Below are positions 35,101-43,904 of a stretch of 64,000 bases of DNA, piece after piece. The position numbers and the translations under genes are program-made. A model generated the notes under the pieces. It saw only the letters and a list, made by a program, of their open reading frames with translations, did no database searches and was not told the origin of the DNA. Location: contig NZ_JAVKDF010000004.1 in NCBI RefSeq assembly GCF_040222385.1, positions 46,901 to 110,900 of the forward strand, written 5' to 3'. Source of the DNA: Imperialibacter sp040222385. GTDB taxonomy: Bacteria; Bacteroidota; Bacteroidia; Cytophagales; Cyclobacteriaceae. Each line of letters starts with the position of its first letter. Position 1 is the first letter of the stretch.

Positions 35101-36519
35101 GCTTTCGAAGGATACAATGGAGGATGGGGTCCCTTGGGAGATTTTGTTGCTGATATAAATAACAATTACCTGGGTGGAAACGCAGGCATTGCGTTGGCGG
35201 GAGGTACACAAAATATACTTATTGGTCCTGGCGCTGCAAACGCACTAACAACCGGCTCAAATAATTTGGTTATGGGATTCACAGCCGGTTCCGCTTTACT
35301 TAGCGCTACCGATAACATAATACTCGGACGGAATGCTGGTACTGGCGTGACCGCATCTGCCGACAATATTTTAATAGGGCGGAATGCTAATTCTACAAGC
35401 AGTATAGAGAATATTGCCATTGGGCGCTCATCAACCTCATCCGGAGGTTCATCTGTGGCCGTTGGTCGGTTTACAACGGCTGATTTAAATGGAGTGGCTT
35501 TAGGTGCACAGGCAGAAGCAAGAGAGGCTGGTTCAATTGCTCTGGGTCAGGTGGCTACAGTAGCTGCCGGCGCTACCAATTCAATAGCCATCGGTAATGG
35601 GGCTACCGTGCCAACCACAATTAATAGCTCCATCGCTATTGGCGCTGGAGCGCAGGCAAATGCCATTCGGAGCATCGCCCTCGGTGCAGGCACCGTTGCT
35701 ACAACAACCCAAACGGCTATCATTGGTGATGGTGTTTCCAACAACACAACCTTCGACGTTGGAATAGGCACTGCGGCACCTGGGGGCCGCCTTGAGGTGA
35801 GAACAGCTGCCGGCGGAGGCACCAAAAATGGTATTATTGTCAATCAACAGGCTGATTCCGGTTTTGGCTTACTTATTACTCAAGGCAATACATCTAATCC
35901 AAACAACGCTCTTTCAGTAACTAACAGTGGTACCGGTGTTACTGCCCGTTTCCAAACCGTAAGTGCGAGTAATTCGGTTGCTGCCGTTACTGCTCAAAGC
36001 TCCGGCACTGGAGCTTCTCTTCAGGTTGATAAAATAGTAGACGGCAATGCTCTAGTAGTCAGTCACAACGCAACGGTAGGCAATGGAATACTCTTGGATA
36101 TGAATGGTGCTGGCTCTCTTCCAGCCATGGTTATAACGAACACCACGGCTGGAGGCACGTCGCTTGATGTTGACGGGGGTGTGCTAATAGGCGGCAGTGC
36201 CTCTATTACAGGAGCATTCACCACTCCGCCCAAGCTAGAATCAATAGTCTCTAATGCACTTCCTATGCCTGCGTCCAGAGTCGTTCGAGTAAATATTTCA
36301 GGTACTATTAATCAAATAGGCGCAGGCCAGGATGGTCAGGAAGTAATATTAATTGTTGGGGCCGGAGCGCCAACCGTGACAATGAATTCGGGCTTTGCTG
36401 GGTCAGGCGGTATGCTACTAGATAGCCCAAGTTTTGTTATGGGCCAAAACTCTACCTTGCACCTCTTGTACAATGCCGATTTATTGCGGTGGGTTGAAAT
36501 TTCGAGGTCAATCAACTAA
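32119..36519 (+). CDS. Giant secreted fibre-like surface protein with internal repeats and YadA-head-like beta-roll
   Basis: Encodes 1466 aa. It has a signal peptide (to VSAQ, about residue 25), then a segment typical of Bacteroidota surface proteins (GLLIPQLTTAQRTSM ... GLLVYDNEQGLFYFW). Residues 247-353 contain two tandem 53-residue units, and 475-692 two nearly identical 109-residue units. Around residues 1045-1220 are short repeats such as NSIAIGNGA, SIAIGAGAQ and SIALGAG, as in the left-handed beta-roll of trimeric autotransporter heads. The C-terminus (STLHLLYNADLLRWVEISRS) resembles ends of tail-fibre-like proteins. There is no T9SS sorting domain, YadA anchor or lipobox. First gene of a four-gene operon with a type-B domain protein and SprF. 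Confidence 0.8.
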   Translation: MAVRPNLKAAVGLILLLLSGTVSAQNFSAGVNTENPNPRAVLHLVSPNGDQGLLIPQLTTAQRTSMAGGLNAQSNGLLVYDNEQGLFYFWLNSGWIALSVTDNQTLAVSGTNLTIQNGNSVDLAATGFLLAETDPTVPDAIKDGIDWTELTNIPAGFADGVDEVGSSAGDGTTILGDGNTTPFSVGVIDIAQVTGLATIAASGSFNDLADVPTTLDIDNTDDLSTSAVPAPGDVSGSFALGLVVDQVGGEAAADVGAATFFVINNPSIDPDFSDDLTLSDTPSGGDVSGDFGTGLVVDFVGGEAAADIGAATFFVINNPFIDPDFSDDLTLSDTPSGGDVSGDFGTGLVVDFVGSETASDVATATALVIANPTLDLDATDDFDGAYGSLTGVSVVNADVNAAAAIAGTKINPNFGTQNISTTGSVTAGSFVGNGSGLTGVPFTELDPTVPANIKDGIDWTELTGIPTGFADDIDDGVTDLTSFDTDDLTEGAGNFYYTDARVGTYLTGSSVTQFTDVTNAGSGQIITGAERTLLGTALQTELDPVWVADRTILGSVGTINTGGNLIDWSQLKGVPAAFSDGVDDGVTDLTSFDTDDLTEGAGNFYYTDARVGTYLTGSSVTQFTDVTNAGSGQIITGAERTLLGTALQTELDPVWVADRTILGSVGTINTGGNLIDWSQLKGVPTAFSDGVDEGSTLVDGSIWVGNAGLPSAVAISGDMTLSNAGVATIAANAVDNTKIAATTITNNEISGAAAIAGTKITPDFGTQNIITSGNIQLNAGGGTVSIAADAATLTHSLVLPPDNLAGVLTNDGAGALSWAPGGGITSVFSDNGDNLTFGTSNPVPSVLPATDYQLGAVAGDFTSAGQAQLTAWSFQNPSQVTLVSAGGNQSAPAALALGDRIGDIVFVGYDGASFLRSGMIRSQATEAWSGSARGSSLSFEIIPNGTTVQFESMKLENNDVTMFGTGALKLPGGTTVQQPGTPVPGMLRYNTTNAAFEGYNGGWGPLGDFVADINNNYLGGNAGIALAGGTQNILIGPGAANALTTGSNNLVMGFTAGSALLSATDNIILGRNAGTGVTASADNILIGRNANSTSSIENIAIGRSSTSSGGSSVAVGRFTTADLNGVALGAQAEAREAGSIALGQVATVAAGATNSIAIGNGATVPTTINSSIAIGAGAQANAIRSIALGAGTVATTTQTAIIGDGVSNNTTFDVGIGTAAPGGRLEVRTAAGGGTKNGIIVNQQADSGFGLLITQGNTSNPNNALSVTNSGTGVTARFQTVSASNSVAAVTAQSSGTGASLQVDKIVDGNALVVSHNATVGNGILLDMNGAGSLPAMVITNTTAGGTSLDVDGGVLIGGSASITGAFTTPPKLESIVSNALPMPASRVVRVNISGTINQIGAGQDGQEVILIVGAGAPTVTMNSGFAGSGGMLLDSPSFVMGQNSTLHLLYNADLLRWVEISRSIN
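32860..33177 (+). repeat. Tandem 159-bp repeats inside the fibre gene
   Basis: Two adjacent 53-codon units (32860-33018 and 33019-33177), each encoding GGEAAADxGAATFFVINNP followed by DDLTLSDTPSGGDVSGDFG, with a partial, more diverged third at 33178 onward. The DNA copies are nearly identical, so recombination could change their number. Confidence 0.85.
33541..34194 (+). repeat. Tandem 327-bp near-identical repeats inside the fibre gene
   Basis: Units 33541-33867 and 33868-34194 encode 109 residues each (from DGVTDLTSFDTDDLTEGAG to LKGVPxAFSDGVD). They differ by few, mostly silent, bases, which means recent duplication or gene conversion. Confidence 0.9.
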
Positions 36520-36529
36520 TGAATAAGGA

Positions 36530-37738
36530 ATGAAAAGCATCATTAACCTCATTTTTATTCTGGCCACTTTTTCTGGTTGGGCCCAATCCTTCAACCTCGG
36601 AAGCGACGCCGCCCTCTTCGTAGGCGGCGACGCCAGCTTTTACTTTGGCGGCAACACTACGTTGAATGGAAGACTAAATAATCAGGGGCAGGTAACGAGC
36701 TTCAGCGATATCAACTTCGTGTCGAACACGGATGTCGGTAGCATCAAATTCATTGGCACGGCCGACCAGGAGCTTATTGGAGAAGAGCTAATTTTCTTTG
36801 ACTTTACCGTAGACAAAGACGGACAGCTCATAGTAAACCCCAGAAAAGTGACTGTTAATGGCACTATGAGCATGGCCAGAGGGGTGATCAAAACCGATGC
36901 TGATCAGGAAGTAGTTATTAAAGGGAGCACAACCTCCGGTGGTACCGGGTATATTGAAGGCAGAGCGTTGGGTGTGCTTTCTAATGGTGAACTTACCTTT
37001 CCTACAGGCATCAACGGATTTACTAATTACATCACCTTCAGTGGCTTCGATCCAAATATTACATTCGAGGTGAGAATCCTGCGTCCGGATGGTTCCACAT
37101 TGAATCCCGACGAGGACATTGTGGGAATTGCCGATCAGGTAGAGTGGCAAGTGGTGTCGCCGGAGGTGCTGGCAAGTGCCTTTGTTAGCGTGGATTTTTC
37201 TGGCATCGATCTGGAGAATTTTCAAAATGGGGAGCAGATACGGTCCGAGAAATATGAAGCGGCGTTAGTTATGTACACTGCAGATGATACCTTATACCAT
37301 AGCGTTCCGGGTGTCTTTGTCGATGGCTCTGACCCACAGTCGGAGTCGTTTGGCAGGTTTGAATCGACAGAGCGCATTCCCATCTCAAGTGAGGTCACTC
37401 GCCTGAACATAGCGCTGATACCAGTCATCATCAGGCCCCACTTCTTTGTCCCCAACTCCTTCGCACCCAATGGTGAACTGGACGAGAATCATTTGTTCCG
37501 GCCGTTCTACTCTGGTGATAAGGTGACAAGTATTTATATGCAGGTGTTCGACTCGTTCAACAAAGAGGTATACCTCTACAGCCAGGCGGGAGACGATGTC
37601 GATCTTTCGCTGATGGGGTGGGATGGCACCATGCCATCGGGAGTGGGAGCGCCCAATGGTGTGTATTACTATACCATTCAGCTGCAGGGCGAGACAGAGA
37701 ATCATAATCAATCGGGCGCAGTACTTTTGGTGAAATAA
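36530..37738 (+). CDS. Secreted protein with T9SS type-B (CHU_C-like) C-terminal domain
   Basis: Encodes 402 aa with a signal peptide (MKSIINLIFILATFSGWAQ). Residues 25-140 form a beta-rich region (DAALFVGGDASFYFGGNTTL). The last 90 residues (HFFVPNSFAPNGELDENHLF ... WDGTMPSGVGAPNGVYYYTIQLQG) have the layout of the gliding-motility-associated type-B sorting domain, whose export depends on a SprF/PorP partner. Such a partner is encoded 1 bp downstream. It may be the cap, anchor or assembly factor of the fibre protein encoded 10 bp upstream. Confidence 0.85.
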   Translation: MKSIINLIFILATFSGWAQSFNLGSDAALFVGGDASFYFGGNTTLNGRLNNQGQVTSFSDINFVSNTDVGSIKFIGTADQELIGEELIFFDFTVDKDGQLIVNPRKVTVNGTMSMARGVIKTDADQEVVIKGSTTSGGTGYIEGRALGVLSNGELTFPTGINGFTNYITFSGFDPNITFEVRILRPDGSTLNPDEDIVGIADQVEWQVVSPEVLASAFVSVDFSGIDLENFQNGEQIRSEKYEAALVMYTADDTLYHSVPGVFVDGSDPQSESFGRFESTERIPISSEVTRLNIALIPVIIRPHFFVPNSFAPNGELDENHLFRPFYSGDKVTSIYMQVFDSFNKEVYLYSQAGDDVDLSLMGWDGTMPSGVGAPNGVYYYTIQLQGETENHNQSGAVLLVK

Positions 37739-37739
37739 T

Positions 37740-38777
37740 ATGAGAAAGACTTTTACTGCGCTACTACTTTTTGCTTCACTCAACCTCCTGGCTCAGGAGG
37801 GACAGTTTTCGCAATATTTTGCCAGCTCGTCTTTTATGAGCCCGGCCTTTACAGGAGCTATCCCCAACCTTTCTCTTAATTCCAACTACAAAAGAGGGGG
37901 CAGCCCTAATTCAGAAAACTTCTTTGAGATGGTGCAAACCACCTTCACCTACCCGTTTCAAAAGCACACCAGCAAATCGGTACAGGTAGGTGGAGCAGGG
38001 ATCAGTTTTTTTCAGGAACGCCGGGGTTATCAGGGGCTTTACAGTGCCAGAAAGGTGCTTTTGAACGGAGCCTACAATATCAAGCTTGACCAGTTTTCAA
38101 ACCGTTACTTTATTTTTGGCCTACAGGGGGGCGCTGTGCAGCAGCGAATCAATGGTAACCAATTGCAGTGGGGTTCTCAGTTCAATAAGTACTTTGGTTA
38201 TGACGACACCAGACCTGGGGAGGGCATTCCTGTCTCTTCCGTTTTCTATCCGGTCTTTAATTTTGGGGTCATGTATACGGCTTTCGACAACCAGAATCTT
38301 TATATCAGAGACAAGAGCTTCACGTTCGGTGCCAGCATCGATAACCTTAACCGACCTATCATCGACTACCAAAGTGTTGAGCCCAGCCGCCTCAATTTCC
38401 TTTATAAGGCTTTCGGTTCGGTGAAACTACCACTCGCACCTCGCTGGCACATATTCCCGTCTTTCTATGCGCTGTATTCCCATGGCAATACGCAAGTAAA
38501 TGCAGGCACCTACCTGTCTACGTTTCTTAGCTCTGTGCGCTCCCGCACTGCGTTTCTTATGCAGTTTGGAGCGTGGTACAGAGTGGGAGATTCGGTCATT
38601 GTGCTCACTGGCTTTCAAGTGGAAAATATACGGCTTGGGTTTAGTGTGGACCTGAATGCCCAAACTTACAACCTCGGCACGGAGCTGAGCAACGACCTGC
38701 CAACGTATGAAATCTCACTCACTTATAATTTGAATTTGTCTCGACCGCTGCGTAATATGACGAGCCCCATTTTCTAG
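37740..38777 (+). CDS. PorP/SprF family type IX secretion membrane protein
   Basis: Encodes 345 aa with a signal peptide (ALLLFASLNLLAQ). The mature protein is an outer-membrane barrel of the PorP/SprF family; signs are EGQFSQYFASSSFMSPAFTGAI at the N-terminus, SNYKRG, GGAGISFFQERRGYQGLY and many alternating aromatic strands. SprF-type members are needed for export or attachment of one partner protein with a type-B domain, usually the gene just upstream, as here. The ATG is 1 bp from the upstream stop, implying coupled translation. Confidence 0.92.
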   Translation: MRKTFTALLLFASLNLLAQEGQFSQYFASSSFMSPAFTGAIPNLSLNSNYKRGGSPNSENFFEMVQTTFTYPFQKHTSKSVQVGGAGISFFQERRGYQGLYSARKVLLNGAYNIKLDQFSNRYFIFGLQGGAVQQRINGNQLQWGSQFNKYFGYDDTRPGEGIPVSSVFYPVFNFGVMYTAFDNQNLYIRDKSFTFGASIDNLNRPIIDYQSVEPSRLNFLYKAFGSVKLPLAPRWHIFPSFYALYSHGNTQVNAGTYLSTFLSSVRSRTAFLMQFGAWYRVGDSVIVLTGFQVENIRLGFSVDLNAQTYNLGTELSNDLPTYEISLTYNLNLSRPLRNMTSPIF

Positions 38778-38780
38778 CCA

Positions 38781-41015
38781 ATGAGAAAAGTAATACTTAT
38801 CGCTTTCATTTTATCAGCCCACATCGGCTTCTCGCAGTCGGTGCCTAAGCTGGTGGAGTTTGCGGAGGCACACTTTGAGGCACATCAGTACCTGGAGGCC
38901 ATTGAGTACTATGAAAAGATTGTTAGTATCGATAAGCAAAACATTGAGTCGAGGTACAAGCTGGCCATTTGTTATCAACAGACACTTCAGTACGATAAAG
39001 CGGAGGTAGCATTTGTTGCGTTGGGCAACCGACCCGACCATCCTTTTCGGGCAAGGTCACTTTACTATTATGCCACTTTGCGCATGCACGACAGTGCCTA
39101 TGAGGAAGCCGATTCCGTTTATAATGTTTTGATCTCCATGCCTGATGCGAGTCCCGAGTTGATTGACTTATCCAGAAACCATAAGGAGGGGTGTTTGCTG
39201 GCCATCAGGCAAAAGAAAATCGATCGGGGATTTAAGGTGGATGTGTTAGAAGGTATAAACTCAAAATTTCATGATTTTGGTGCAGTTGTAAATCCAGGCA
39301 ATCTCCATTTGGTATTTGCCACTACCCGCAACCTGCCAGGCGAGCAGTTTGAGGGCAGTCAGTACGATGGGCTACTGCCTGACCTGGCTGCCTATGAGCA
39401 CCGCCGCAACAACCGCTGGGTATATGCTGGAGGAGATCAAAATTTTGAAAATATTAATACACATTGGGCGGAGGGATCCGGCTCTTTTACCGCCGATGGA
39501 AAGAAGTTCTATTTCTCATCCTGCCTGGGAGAGGCTGCTTCAGACTGTTCGATCTATGTTAGCTATATGGAGAAAGACAAATGGACAAAGCCCGTGGTGC
39601 TGAATGAGTACGTCAACGAGCCTGGGTCGGAAAACAAACATCCCTATATCACCAGCTCAGGGGACACGCTGTTTTTCAGCTCAGATCGGCCTGGCGGAGC
39701 CGGGGGAGCCGATATATGGATGAGTTTGACAGGGGCGTATGCCGAATCATGGTCGCCAGCCATTAATTTGGGTAAAGTAATTAACTCCTCGGAGAACGAA
39801 ATAACACCTTACTACTCTGAGGTGTTCAGTTGCCTGGTGTTTGCCAGCGATGGCCATGTAGGCTATGGTGGTTACGACCTCTATGCAGCAAAAGGGCAGT
39901 CCTTTTTTGAGCCCCATGTCTACAATCTGGGCGCTCCGTTTAACTCCACCTGGGACGATACTTACTTTAATATTTCCGACTCCGTTGGCTTCCTCACCAC
40001 CAACCGGCTCGATGGGAAAATACTGGATCTTTTTTCCTTTCAGGTCAGCGACGAAAAGTTGTTTTTATCTCTTCTCATTTCCGGAGAATCGCTGATAGAT
40101 GCCCGTATTATGTCGAACCTGAGAGATACCCGATCGATTGATATTGTGACGCTCAGGGTAGAGGACTATCAGGGATATGAGCTCTACGAAGCGGTCAACT
40201 TTGAGAAGCCAAAACCCGACCTTATAGTTGAAAAGCAAATGGGCGCCCGGCCCAAAAAGGTATACGACCCTGCTGCAATTGCCGAAGGGGGCGGTACGCA
40301 GGGAGCAGGGTCACAACGAACAGGAGCCGGGCCGTCTTATCTGCCGTCAGGCGCTGGAGGCAGGGCTAGCCTGGGCTTTTCCGGTGGCAGGTCGGAGCCT
40401 TCCAGGGATCAGTCTTTTGAGAAGATTCTATTCGATTTCGGCATGGCGGTGTTACGACCACAAGCGAAAGCAGCCTTGAATAGCATGGTGGAGCAAGTGA
40501 GCATCGATGACATCAGCAAGATCAGCCTGTTTGGTTTTGCTGACAATCTTGGTGGCGAAGAGTACAATATGGAGCTCTGTAAGAAAAGGGGAGAGGCTGT
40601 AAAGACCTATCTTACGACTCTTGGCGTGCCAGCGGAGAAGGTCTTTGTTTACCCACGGGGTGAATTAACGCCTGAGGGTGACAGTGATCACTGGTTCAAA
40701 AGGATTTTGCGGAGAAGGGTGGAGGTGCAAATTGAGACGAACACACCCGTTAGCCTGCTTTCGGCAAGCACCTACATCCTCAGAAAGCCTAATGACCTTA
40801 TGGAGATTGCCAGGCAGCTTGGGTACGAATCGGACGCTTTGATCGCCTGGAATGGTCACCCAAAAAAGCCGTTACAAAAAGGCAGCACTATCCGGGTGTA
40901 TGAACCAGCCCCAAACCCACCAAATATGGCCAATTTTATCACTGAGGAGAACTTATTCGAATTTCTTCACAAGGTGGAACTCAATGCTCCCCCTCTAGAA
41001 GTTTTTAGAGACTAG
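38781..41015 (+). CDS. TPR-PD40-OmpA-LysM envelope protein
   Basis: Encodes 744 aa with a signal peptide (HIGFSQ). Residues 25-110 hold TPR-like repeats (EAHQYLEAIEYYEKIVSIDKQNIESRYKLAICYQQ). Residues 150-400 form PD40/WD40-like blades (DTLFFSSDRPGGAGGADIWMS). Residues 545-650 are an OmpA peptidoglycan-binding domain with FDFGMAVLRPQAKAALN and GFADNLGGEEYN. Residues 665-710 form a LysM-like repeat (STYILRKPNDLMEIARQLGY). It matches the OmpA-family partner commonly encoded after SprF and would anchor the apparatus to the cell wall. Its 3' end overlaps the convergent CHAT gene by 21 bp. Confidence 0.9.
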   Translation: MRKVILIAFILSAHIGFSQSVPKLVEFAEAHFEAHQYLEAIEYYEKIVSIDKQNIESRYKLAICYQQTLQYDKAEVAFVALGNRPDHPFRARSLYYYATLRMHDSAYEEADSVYNVLISMPDASPELIDLSRNHKEGCLLAIRQKKIDRGFKVDVLEGINSKFHDFGAVVNPGNLHLVFATTRNLPGEQFEGSQYDGLLPDLAAYEHRRNNRWVYAGGDQNFENINTHWAEGSGSFTADGKKFYFSSCLGEAASDCSIYVSYMEKDKWTKPVVLNEYVNEPGSENKHPYITSSGDTLFFSSDRPGGAGGADIWMSLTGAYAESWSPAINLGKVINSSENEITPYYSEVFSCLVFASDGHVGYGGYDLYAAKGQSFFEPHVYNLGAPFNSTWDDTYFNISDSVGFLTTNRLDGKILDLFSFQVSDEKLFLSLLISGESLIDARIMSNLRDTRSIDIVTLRVEDYQGYELYEAVNFEKPKPDLIVEKQMGARPKKVYDPAAIAEGGGTQGAGSQRTGAGPSYLPSGAGGRASLGFSGGRSEPSRDQSFEKILFDFGMAVLRPQAKAALNSMVEQVSIDDISKISLFGFADNLGGEEYNMELCKKRGEAVKTYLTTLGVPAEKVFVYPRGELTPEGDSDHWFKRILRRRVEVQIETNTPVSLLSASTYILRKPNDLMEIARQLGYESDALIAWNGHPKKPLQKGSTIRVYEPAPNPPNMANFITEENLFEFLHKVELNAPPLEVFRD

Positions 41016-43898
41016 AATATAAGCGCCCCAGTCGTAAGGGTTTTCATACTCCTTTCTAAACAGCCGTCTTGCGCTGAAGAAAGCGTCCTGTGGATCCTCA
41101 AGTGACAACAATTCCTGATAGTAGATATTCATAAACCGACGAGCGGCATTGTCGTTGATTTTGACGAGGCTGAGCAAAATATTCTTGGCCCCTGCTACCA
41201 AAAAAGCACGTTGTAGACCGAATACTCCCTCTCCATTTTTCACGGTACCGAGCCCGGTCTCGCAAGCGGCCAGCACAATCAGGCTGGTTTGATCCAGCAC
41301 AAGGTTCATGGCTTCGTAGGCGGACAGCAGACCATCGTTATCGTCGGTCTCTTCTTCCCTGGAAAGATAAATGCCACTGCTGTGAAGCGGGTCAACATGA
41401 TTGGGGTCGTCGTTGAAGTAGCCGTGGGTGGCGATATGGATCAGCCCCGGATTCGATAACCGTTTCATTTGGCCCTCTGTGGCGTCATTGAAATAATAGG
41501 TATCCGACTTCCACTTTCTCACATCAAGGATGCCGGTGATGTCGTTGGCTTCACGCTCGGCCCCAGGCAGCTGAAGCAGTTTGTGTGTTTCGCCCAGCCG
41601 GCCAAAGTTAGGGTTGCCGAAGATCTTGGCATCTCTTACGAACTTGGTGTCTTCTGAGTACAGCAGGTCTTTTCCGCTAGTGATATGAATCAAGTCGTAT
41701 TCATCGGCAATGTACATATCACGTTCATTGTCGAAAAAGATGACAGGGTTCAACTTATGAAAAAGACCATCAGGTGAAAAGTAAATGGTTTTCACGTCTT
41801 TCAAATGCGCTCCAATCGGTTTCCAGAACACGTTGTAGCTATTCACATCCTGCACGCCAAACTGCAGGGCATTTTTGTACAATGAAAATGCCTTGGCAAA
41901 GTCTGTTTGCTTGGACCAGGTAACTGTTTCCAGCACATTACCCGGCTTGATAACAAAGGCGGCATAGCGCTCCCTTTCTTCGAAACCCTGCTTCAGCTTT
42001 TTGTCACTTACCTCCACAGAATAATTCCTGAATTGAATGATATCCACCATGGCTGCGCCTTCTTTCATTACCTCGCTCAACTCGTTCCAGGTGTGGTACG
42101 ACGACTTCTCCTGATCGGAGAAGATTTTGAACGATAGAGAAAGCTCTTTTTCAAGCTGAGCCGATTCTGCCTCCAGCAGACTTATCGAAATATTTTGTCT
42201 TATCCTTTCTTCTTCCGTTAAAAGATACGCCTGGGCTAGCCTGTATTTTTTGTCCCGCCAGTCGTTGTACATACTAACCACCTTTTCATCACCACTTCCC
42301 TGGATGAGTTTCTTCATTTTTTCGGAGGCATAGAAGAGAACCCCCTTGGTATTCAGGAAGTGGTTGAGCGCATCTTCGGCATATTGGCCACTGAAAAAGC
42401 TTTCAGAAAAAGCAAGCGAACAGAATCTTTCAATATTGTATCTGGTCTCATCAAAATAGAGCTTTCGCTGCCGGTCTGTTAACACAGGGAACACATCCTG
42501 CATGTGCTTTATTTCAGAATCGAGCGCTTCGTTAAATACGTCCATGGCTGCCACCGAATCTTCCATTAGCAAATGATAAATCCCGAGGTCGTTGAGGCTT
42601 TTGATATACAGCGGATGGTATCTGCCCAGCGCTTTCTCACGGATTTGCTTTGACTGCATCAGCAGCTTGCCAGACAGAGAATAGTTGCCCAGCTGCATGT
42701 AGAGCAGGGCTACGTTGTTCAGCGAAGTGGCGTAGTTTGGATGATTAACGCCCGACAGCACCTTGTCCATGTCGAGCACCCTGGTGTACAGGTTGAGAGA
42801 TTCGCCCAGCTCACCCTTTTCTTTCAAAATGCCAGCCAGGTTGTTCAGGCTGCTGGCGTAATCAGGGTTCATGGTGCCATAGAGGGCCTTAAAGCCTTCG
42901 GAGCTTTCGGTGAAACACTCTTCGGCTTTTTCCAGGTCGCCTTTTTTCATGTAAATGGCACCGAGGTTGTTGAGCATGTAGGGCCTGATATTCCGCAGGT
43001 CTTTTCCGGTTTCCAGCGCCTGATCCATGTACGATTCGGCAGATTCGAGGTCATTCAGCCGGTAATACAGATAGCCCAGCTCATTCAATGTTTCCAGCAT
43101 TTCATCGGGCTGGTCTCCATAAATCTCCCTCTTTCTTTCGAGGTTGTGCAGCAGGTAGTTTTCCGAGTCGGAATAGTCGCCTTGCTCGATTTTCAACGAT
43201 GACAGCCTGTCAATCGCTTGAAAATACAGCCACTCATGGGTTCCCTGGGCAAGTTCAACTGCGCTTATCAGTTCTTCTTCTCCGTGTTCAAGGTCGCCGA
43301 AATGCCTGTAAGTAGTGCCCAGTTCAATCTGGAGGGTAATTCTAATTGAATCATTCTTTTCGCCAATAAAGCTAACAGCTTCATTAAGTGCGGCCAGGCT
43401 TTTTTCGAAATCGCCGGTTTCACGGTAGTAAATGCCTTTGTTCAGCAGGAATCGTGTTTGCGCTTCATGATTGTTGAGGTACCATTTATTTACTACCCGC
43501 TCTGCGAGGTTCAAGTACCTGCCCGACGTTTCAAAATCTCCTGTCTCCTGATTGATGGTGGAAAGGTTATAGTAAAGCCCGAGGAGATCTTTGTGGATAG
43601 AGTCTTTATTGACCAACTCGTGCTTAAGACCGGCTAACAGGCTGTTAACGCTTCGCTTTCTGTCGTTAAGGTCCCAAAAGAGCAGGCCTATATTGTTGTA
43701 TAGAGCCGCCAGGCCAATTTCTTCTACACACCTGCCCGAGTCAAGGTCGACCAGCAGTGCGTTGGCATAAAACTTTGCCTTCTCAGGATAGCTGTGCTTG
43801 TACCGCTCCACGCTGTCGTACTTTTGGATGCAGGTTTGTCCCACAGCCGACAGGGCAGGCAGCATTAGTACAAGTACAAAGCTAAAAAGTTTCGTCAT
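40995..43898 (-). CDS. Secreted TPR-CHAT protease
   Basis: Encodes 967 aa from ATG 43898 (MTKLFSFVLVL; ATG 43904 adds two). A signal peptide ends near AVGQ. Residues 40-480 are TPRs (for example ALNEAVSFIGEKNDSI, SYMDQALETGKDLR). A helical linker follows, then a CHAT (caspase-like) domain at about 660-967 with His in GLIHIATHGYF and Cys in LIVLAACETGLG, and the typical GVFGLQRAFLVAGAKNILLSL. The dyad is intact. Such TPR-CHAT proteins are usually cytoplasmic in defence contexts; here the signal peptide would place it in the periplasm. It converges on the OmpA gene and has no obvious substrate gene beside it. Confidence 0.87.
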   Translation of the reverse strand: MTKLFSFVLVLMLPALSAVGQTCIQKYDSVERYKHSYPEKAKFYANALLVDLDSGRCVEEIGLAALYNNIGLLFWDLNDRKRSVNSLLAGLKHELVNKDSIHKDLLGLYYNLSTINQETGDFETSGRYLNLAERVVNKWYLNNHEAQTRFLLNKGIYYRETGDFEKSLAALNEAVSFIGEKNDSIRITLQIELGTTYRHFGDLEHGEEELISAVELAQGTHEWLYFQAIDRLSSLKIEQGDYSDSENYLLHNLERKREIYGDQPDEMLETLNELGYLYYRLNDLESAESYMDQALETGKDLRNIRPYMLNNLGAIYMKKGDLEKAEECFTESSEGFKALYGTMNPDYASSLNNLAGILKEKGELGESLNLYTRVLDMDKVLSGVNHPNYATSLNNVALLYMQLGNYSLSGKLLMQSKQIREKALGRYHPLYIKSLNDLGIYHLLMEDSVAAMDVFNEALDSEIKHMQDVFPVLTDRQRKLYFDETRYNIERFCSLAFSESFFSGQYAEDALNHFLNTKGVLFYASEKMKKLIQGSGDEKVVSMYNDWRDKKYRLAQAYLLTEEERIRQNISISLLEAESAQLEKELSLSFKIFSDQEKSSYHTWNELSEVMKEGAAMVDIIQFRNYSVEVSDKKLKQGFEERERYAAFVIKPGNVLETVTWSKQTDFAKAFSLYKNALQFGVQDVNSYNVFWKPIGAHLKDVKTIYFSPDGLFHKLNPVIFFDNERDMYIADEYDLIHITSGKDLLYSEDTKFVRDAKIFGNPNFGRLGETHKLLQLPGAEREANDITGILDVRKWKSDTYYFNDATEGQMKRLSNPGLIHIATHGYFNDDPNHVDPLHSSGIYLSREEETDDNDGLLSAYEAMNLVLDQTSLIVLAACETGLGTVKNGEGVFGLQRAFLVAGAKNILLSLVKINDNAARRFMNIYYQELLSLEDPQDAFFSARRLFRKEYENPYDWGAYILVSKNF

Positions 43899-43904
43899 TA
43901 GCAC

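Noticed and set aside
32119..36519. A prophage tail-fibre gene because of the repetitive sequence and tail-fibre-like end.
   Set aside because: It has a signal peptide and lies in an operon with SprF, a type-B sorting domain and OmpA. No phage structural genes are nearby.
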